From Cyclostephanos tholiformis (taxonomy: Eukaryota; Bacillariophyta; Thalassiosirophyceae; Thalassiosirales; Thalassiosiraceae): a DNA stretch of 11,607 bases. The notes under the pieces were generated by a model that did not search any database, had not been told where the DNA came from, and saw only the letters and a list, made by a program, of their open reading frames with translations. Location of the stretch: the NCBI GenBank assembly GCA_036939975.1, contig JALLPB010001432.1:1-11607 (forward strand), written 5' to 3'. Positions 7,577 to 11,607 of the stretch are shown piece after piece. Each line of letters starts with the position of its first letter. Within the stretch, counting starts at the first letter, position 1. The position numbers were made by a program, and so were the translations under genes.

Positions 7577-8407
7577 TACCCCTTGGCGATAGGCAAACGC
7601 CCCCTGTTCTCGGGGAACGCCATAGCCACTCGCCAACAAACAATACAAAGCAACATCAGGATCGAGAGAGGAATCTTAACCTTACTTGGTAGCTGCACTT
7701 GTTGCACTTTTTTTCTGAATCTGAAGCTGGAAGATCTTTTATGTATCGCCGTCTTCAGAAAAAATATGAGGAGAGCAGTCTAAGTCAATCTCTCTTCATT
7801 TTCTCCTGGGTCAAAAAAAAACAAGAGCTCTGATCGAACCGAACTCCTATTCGTGTCAAAAAAAGGAGAGCTCTGATTGAATGAGCATGGCCAGTAGATT
7901 GTCCACTACTACTATGATGACTCCCAAGGGCGCATTCTCTACCAGCCTCACTACCACCATTCTTCCTCTCCTGCCCGTCCACAAATCTGTGATTCGTATT
8001 GAGTTGCGAGAGCACAGATTTTAAATATGAGAACTAAAAAAGTACTATATTACTTTAAAATTTCTAGGTACATCATCTCACTAATTGGGCCAAAAGGGAC
8101 AAAATTCAGTTTTCACAAATCCCGGGTGGTTCAATATGAATCCTTTTTTTCTTTAATCATCGGCTTGGGCATCTTTTTATTTGGATTCGTTTTATTATAT
8201 CATCGTGGTTCGTGATGGTATGGCTCTACCACGTCTTTTTTTTGTGAATGCAGGCAAACAGGATGGCCAGGCAGATTGGTCCCAAGGCATCTCCGATATT
8301 GATTTGACTTGGAGGTCAGATATATGACATGGGACGTAAGACAGTTCCATGGTGAGTAGGATTGATCTAGAATTGGAAGGACTTTGAATCTCTTAGGTGG
8401 TGGCTGA

Positions 8408-8941
8408 TCAAGGAGTCGATTTCTCGGAGGGCAAATTGGAGGGACTCTCACTTGGGATCTTGGAAGGACTTGCTGAACGAATCTCTGAAGGATTGTTGGA
8501 GGGGAGATCAGTGGGACTTCCACTTGGAATCTTGGATGGACTCTCGGAGGGAGAAATGGAGGGACTTCCACTTGGCCGGCTGGTAGGGTTGTTGGTAGGG
8601 CACTTCGTTTTGCATTTGGATTTTTTTGTGGGACGGCTGCTGATAGGGGGGCGGCTGGTAGGGCTCTTTTTTTTGGGTGCTGGACCTCCACTGCCTGTTG
8701 CAGTCATTGGCTTAGCCGTCCCTTTTAACTGACGACCATGCTTGTTGTCAGGGTTTGGGAAAGAAATGGGGTCTTCGTCACCGGAGGCAGTGACGATGGC
8801 CTCCTCCTCAACAGTGTCCAAAAGAGGAGGAGAAAAGCGCCTCTTGTCTTGGTCACTGGAGACAGCGGCGGCATCCTCGACAGTGATCAAAAGGGCAGAA
8901 AGTACTGCAAGCCCAAATAGAGAATCATGTTTGATTATCAT
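8408..8941 (-). CDS. Secreted Pro-Ser-repeat protein with RQL processing-type motif
   Basis: Function unknown; it appears to be a small secreted protein of 177 residues from a single ATG-initiated exon. Residues 1-26 form a clear signal peptide (FGLAVLSALLI core, cleavage probably after EDAAA). Residues 27-68 are acidic and resemble a propeptide. Residues 69-74 are GRQLKG, matching the RXL processing sites described for Thalassiosira silaffin-like proteins. Residues 75-118 are basic, with KKKSPTSRPP, KKSKCKTKCP and the only two cysteines (110, 114). Residues 119-177 are Pro-Ser repeats such as SGSPSISPSESPSKIPS, a low-complexity style frequent in diatom secreted proteins. No membrane anchor is seen. 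The stop may be native, or the frame may be truncated, because the repeats end without a terminal domain. A TATA-like box lies about 55-60 nt upstream. A role in the cell wall is a guess from composition. Confidence 0.85.
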   Translation of the reverse strand: MIIKHDSLFGLAVLSALLITVEDAAAVSSDQDKRRFSPPLLDTVEEEAIVTASGDEDPISFPNPDNKHGRQLKGTAKPMTATGSGGPAPKKKSPTSRPPISSRPTKKSKCKTKCPTNNPTSRPSGSPSISPSESPSKIPSGSPTDLPSNNPSEIRSASPSKIPSESPSNLPSEKSTP

Positions 8942-8990
8942 GGTCGACTGTTCACAGGCAACAGGACGAAAGAACGCGAATGAGAATCGT

Positions 8991-9004
8991 TTATCATATA
9001 TAAT
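8991..9004 (-). promoter_or_regulatory. TATA-like box of the Pro-Ser-repeat gene
   Basis: The minus strand reads ATTATATATGATAA, about 50-63 nt upstream of the ATG at 8941. It is the same element as in copy 1. The spacing suits a core promoter followed by a short leader. Confidence 0.55.
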
Positions 9005-9104
9005 AATTCATGGTAATTGGGAGGGTGACGCTGTTTTCCGGGATGACGATGATTGACCGGATTGAGGGAGCATCCCCACGTCAACCTTCGTTACCGCAGC
9101 TCAC

Positions 9105-9196
9105 ATCTCCCCGAGATTAATGAACACCACCGGTGAACGCCCACTGTCCACAGAATCAACCAACCCACAGCAAAATGCTTGCATCTCCCCGAGATT
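9105..9196 (-). promoter_or_regulatory. Pair of ATCTCCCCGAGAT palindromes upstream of copy 2 gene
   Basis: The motif occurs at 9105-9117 and 9183-9195, about 165 and 240 bp upstream of the ATG. Each has ATCTC/GAGAT inverted arms. The spacing between the two sites differs from copy 1 (78 versus 105 bp) because of indels between them, while both motif cores are unchanged. Confidence 0.4.
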
Positions 9197-9887
9197 TACC
9201 CCTTGGCGATAGGCAAACGCCCCCTGTTCACAGATCAGTCGGGGAATGCCATAGCCATAGCCACTCACCAACAAACAACACACAGCAAAATCAGAATCAA
9301 AAGAGGAATCTGACCTATGATGTTACTGTTAGTTTCACTTGTTGCACTTTTTCTGAAGCTGAAGCTGGAGGATCTTTATGTATCGCCGTCTTTGGAAAAA
9401 ATATGAGGAGAGCAGTCTCAGTCAATCTCTCTTCATCTGTTTTTGCTTTGTCAAAAAACAAGAGCTCTGATTGAACCAAACTCCTATTGGTGTCAAAAAA
9501 AGGAGAGCTCTGATGGAATGAGCACCACCGGTTGATTGTGCACAACTACTATGATGACTCCCAAGGGCATACTCCATACCACCCTCACTACCACCGTTCC
9601 TCTCCTGCCCGTCCACAGTTCTGTGATTCGTATTGAGTTGAAGAGCACAGATTAAAAATATTTATGAGAACTAAAAAATGAGAATTAGCTCATTGAATGC
9701 GAGAGCACGGATAGTAAAAAATGAGATCAGGCTTGTTTCAACAAATTCGCAAAAGCAATTCAAACAGACCAGTTTCGCATCCCAAAATCAATCCCACTTT
9801 TTGAGAACTAAATAATGTTCTCATCAATATTGAGGTTGAGGGAATTAAGGGGGCTTGCCCTCATTTTAGCTTAGTGAGGGGGGAAAG

Positions 9888-9939
9888 CAAAGGTCTGTCT
9901 GTCCTTGGGATGAAAAGCCGCAGGCCCTATCGGCTTGTC
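9888..9939 (+). repeat. Dispersed hairpin-bearing repeat, copy B
   Basis: This is the partner of 5-56 in the same orientation, with 35 identical bp at 9905-9939. The AAGCCG/CGGCTT hairpin is fully conserved. Sequence on the right diverges immediately after CTTGTC. On the left it continues into GGGGGGAAAGC-type sequence, whose partner lies beyond the window start. Confidence 0.7.
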
Positions 9940-10000
9940 TACATACAGCGATCAACTTCTAGTGAGGTTGAGGGAATTGGGTCCTTTGAGGGGGGGGGGA

Positions 10001-10068
10001 GGCCGTCTCCTCTCCTCCGCAAGGTTCTAAGAATAATATTGTGGCCGTCTCCTTTCCTCCGCGAGGTC
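10001..10068 (+). repeat. Short direct repeat, two copies
   Basis: GGCCGTCTCC at 10001-10010 continues as TCTCCTCCGCAAGGTT. It recurs at 10043-10068 with two or three substitutions. The two copies are 42 bp apart. Function unknown. Confidence 0.6.
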
Positions 10069-10226
10069 CATTTGCCCATAGGTTACATTCAAAAAGTTCG
10101 ATTTCATAGTTTAAATATGGATTCATATTTTAATAGGTGTGATTTCGTAGTTTATTAATAAAAAATAGTACGAATCTGTATTTTTTTAGTTTGTTATTAC
10201 TATTCTACTACTAAGATGAAATAATG

Positions 10227-11340
10227 CTAGTTATCGCCATATTCGACCTCGAACAATGGCTCTTCATTTGCGACGATGAGCTGCGTGATGACGGCACACG
10301 CATAAAAAACACTACTGTGCTTTAGAATATTGTGGCGGTACACCTGCCCGAGGATCCCCCAAAATTTAAGGCGCGCGTTGAAGGTCTCGTGGCGAGACCT
10401 CACGCGCGCCTGCATCTCGAGGTTCTCCTCGGGATTGCAGTCATTGTTGGGGCACTTTATTTTATCTGCGTGCCCCACGTACCCGTTGTCCGCCTCCACC
10501 CTCTCGCCGGGCTCGAGGCAATGGGCTAGCTCGTTAAAAAAAATCTTCAAATCATTCCACTTACCGGCGGGGTAGGGTCCGCCGACCCACACCAAATTCC
10601 CCGCGAGAATGTCGATCCCGAGCTCATAGCGTAGGGCCGACTTCCCCGCATACTTGTGCGATGCGAAGGCGGGACCCTTCTGCGTGATGCGGAAGTCGGT
10701 CCCATCTATCGACATGAGGCAGTCATTGCCCTCGTCGTGGGCACCTAACCTGCTCTCGGAATTGATCTGTTTGGCGGCGGCGGTAAGAGAGGGGGGGGAG
10801 GTGAGTGGACGATCGTCGCGGCAACAATGGTCGCTAAAAAATACTCACCACATCGTCCGCCAACTCCACAATGTGCTCAATCATGAGCCACACCCATTTT
10901 TGTAGTGTTTTGGGGTCGATAGATCCCCCCCCACCGCCAACGGCGGAGCACCCTGCGGCCTCGCAAGAGTAGACATTCAAAAAATAGAGCATCTAAAGCA
11001 GGTGCTTTGGACGGCTCTTGTTGGGGAGGAGGCCGCCCTCCTCCATGGTGGTCCACACATGGAGGACGATGCTAATGCTTGCTCCGAAGAGCTCGTGGAA
11101 GCGACGGTCCTCCATGGCTGCCGTCCCGATGGCCCAGGACGTCCTGTTCTGGATGTCCTGGGCGTTGTTGCCATCGTAGTCATGATTGTCAGCCTCTTCG
11201 TCGGTAGTCGTGTTGTCGTCATCGTCGTCTGAGTGGGCGACAATGTCGTCGCTCACCTCCCCTTTGTCAATGCTGCTGCTTTCATCAATGACAGCAGCAC
11301 GAGAGGCGGAAGAGGAGGATGCGGCGGCGGAATGAGACAT
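10227..11340 (-). pseudogene. PIF/Harbinger-type DDE transposase with one in-frame stop
   Basis: This would be the enzyme that cuts and moves a DNA transposon. Minus-strand exons are 11340-10849 and 10766-10227, with an 82-bp GT-AG intron (GTGAGT...AAACAG). The joined frame is 343 residues plus one internal stop. The N-terminus (about 1-65) is Ser-rich then acidic (DDDDD). The segment RPKHLL-stop-MLYFLNVYS, followed by IDPKTLQKWVWLMIEH, is the conserved pre-catalytic region. The stop (TAG, 10995-10993, codon 116) stands where I recall Trp in this family, one base from TGG. Exon 2 carries the catalytic triad: D in SIDGTDFRI, D in VEADNGYVG and E in RHETFNARLKFWG, followed by VITQLIVANEEPLFEVEY. 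Apart from the stop the gene is intact, so inactivation is recent, or the stop is a sequencing error. No Myb/SANT partner gene or terminal inverted repeat is visible in the window. Confidence 0.85.
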
Positions 11341-11607
11341 GTTGTGTTTGTGGTACGATGAAGATAAGTAGTAGAGAGTTTTTTTGTGTGTGGAGCAGAA
11401 GAGCGCATGTAATTGTGGAGTGCATGTAATTGTGTCGTCCGGGAATGAATATTCTTTTTCTCAGTGTGGATTTTTTTTACGTATGTAGCCTGGTACAGAA
11501 CTGTACAAGTTTGGCTACAACTTCCCTACATCTTCCGTACATCTTCTGTTGTAAGTTGTCAACAACTGACAAGTTTTTGAGTTGCACAAAAATTCATAAC
11601 TCAATCG
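11341..11607. other. 5' flank of the transposase gene
   Basis: This AT-rich flank contains a 13-bp direct repeat GCATGTAATTGTG (11405-11417 and 11422-11434, period 17), a hairpin (11484-11519), and TACATCTTCC/TACATCTTCT in tandem near 11530. It presumably includes the transposase promoter and transposon subterminal sequence. I could not find an inverted match to it on the other side of the transposase, so the element end may lie outside the window. Confidence 0.5.
11484..11519. repeat. Strong two-part hairpin in the transposon flank
   Basis: TGTAGCC (11484-11490) pairs with GGCTACA (11513-11519), and inside it GTACAG (11493-11498) pairs with CTGTAC (11501-11506) around AA. The arms are separated by an asymmetric internal loop (TG versus AAGTTT). 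It may be a subterminal transposase-binding site or a cruciform-forming element. Confidence 0.65.

Larger units (their letters stand above)
6464..8042. repeat. Tandem segmental duplication, copy 1
   Basis: This unit of about 1.58 kb is repeated directly at 8054-9678. Shared landmarks in the same order include CTCACTAATTGGGCC, ACCACGTCTTTTTTTT, the Pro-Ser-repeat gene, the TATA-like box, two ATCTCCCCGAGAT palindromes and the terminal GAGAACTAAAAAA. Identity is very high, with scattered substitutions and small indels. The unit contains a broken secreted-protein gene (6817-7289) plus its upstream region. Breakpoints are approximate to about 15 bp. Confidence 0.93.
8054..9678. repeat. Tandem segmental duplication, copy 2
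   Basis: This is the direct repeat of 6464-8042, about 1.62 kb long and immediately adjacent. It differs by a longer Pro-Ser-repeat coding region and small indels in the upstream region. A fragment of the unit's terminal sequence (GCGAGAGCACGGAT and following) recurs at about 9699-9725, indicating a vestige of a further copy or slippage at the boundary. Confidence 0.93.
9679..10226. other. Repeat-rich spacer before the transposase
   Basis: There is no convincing gene here. It holds a 16-bp direct repeat TGAGGTTGAGGGAATT (9831-9846 and 9963-9978), the second copy of the dispersed hairpin repeat, a GGCCGTCTCC..TCCTCCGC repeat (10001 and 10043) and an AT-rich stretch with GATTTCRTAGTTTA twice (near 10100 and 10140). 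The AT-rich part should include the 3' flank of the transposon. The frame open at 9874-10158 has no supporting feature. Confidence 0.55.

Noticed and set aside
7785..8015. Minus-strand small frame also open in copy 2 (9422-9616), with in-frame indels between copies
   Set aside because: Copy 1 has no ATG near its start, the 5' part is frameshifted between copies, and most changes alter the amino acid. The similarity is explained by the DNA duplication.
9133..9474. Plus-strand 113-codon frame related to 7486-7692
   Set aside because: It begins at GTG rather than ATG, runs antisense through the promoter region of the Pro-Ser gene, and the two copies do not keep the same frame.

Overview
The window looks like nuclear DNA of a diatom, most likely a centric one. 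The evidence is short GT-AG introns of about 77-105 bp, secreted proteins built from Pro-Thr/Ser-Lys and Pro-Ser repeats, an RQL tripeptide after a signal peptide (a processing-type motif known from Thalassiosira silaffin-like proteins), and a DDE transposase of a type I associate with diatom genomes. The taxonomic placement is an inference from protein style; no search was possible.

Layout. Positions 1-115 hold a dispersed hairpin repeat. Positions 116-1804 (+) carry an ethanolamine/choline kinase gene with one 180-bp intron that has no stop codon and preserves the frame. It converges with an eight-exon gene on the minus strand (4052 down to 2142). I reconstruct that gene as a 421-residue secreted, probably GPI-anchored protein with Pro-Thr-Lys-Lys and Trp-rich repeats. 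Several of its exons, including a 14-nt microexon and the main repeat exon, are not visible as simple ORFs. Positions 4053-6463 have no convincing gene. They contain a complete 200-bp MITE (5349-5548) with 38-bp terminal inverted repeats flanked by TA, and several hairpins.

Positions 6464-9678 are a tandem duplication of a unit of about 1.6 kb. Each copy carries a minus-strand gene for a small secreted Pro-Ser-repeat protein, a conserved TATA-like box, and two copies of a palindromic upstream motif. The gene is intact in copy 2 (8408-8941) and broken in copy 1 by a nonsense codon and a frameshift. A block of about 221 bp at the 3' end and downstream of the gene is identical between copies, although the adjoining coding repeats differ.

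Positions 9679-10226 hold short direct repeats and a second copy of the hairpin repeat from the window start. Positions 10227-11340 (-) encode a DDE transposase of PIF/Harbinger type with one 82-bp intron. Its catalytic residues are intact, but an in-frame TAG stands where the family normally has Trp. The rest of the window (11341-11607) is transposon flank with a strong hairpin.

The genes do not form a pathway. The kinase is housekeeping phospholipid synthesis; the two repeat-protein loci encode extracellular or cell-surface proteins; the remainder is mobile DNA and its debris. I found no convincing new multi-gene system. The most interesting points are the frame-preserving intron, the hidden-exon architecture of the Trp/PTKK surface protein, the MITE, and the upstream palindromes shared by the duplicated genes.
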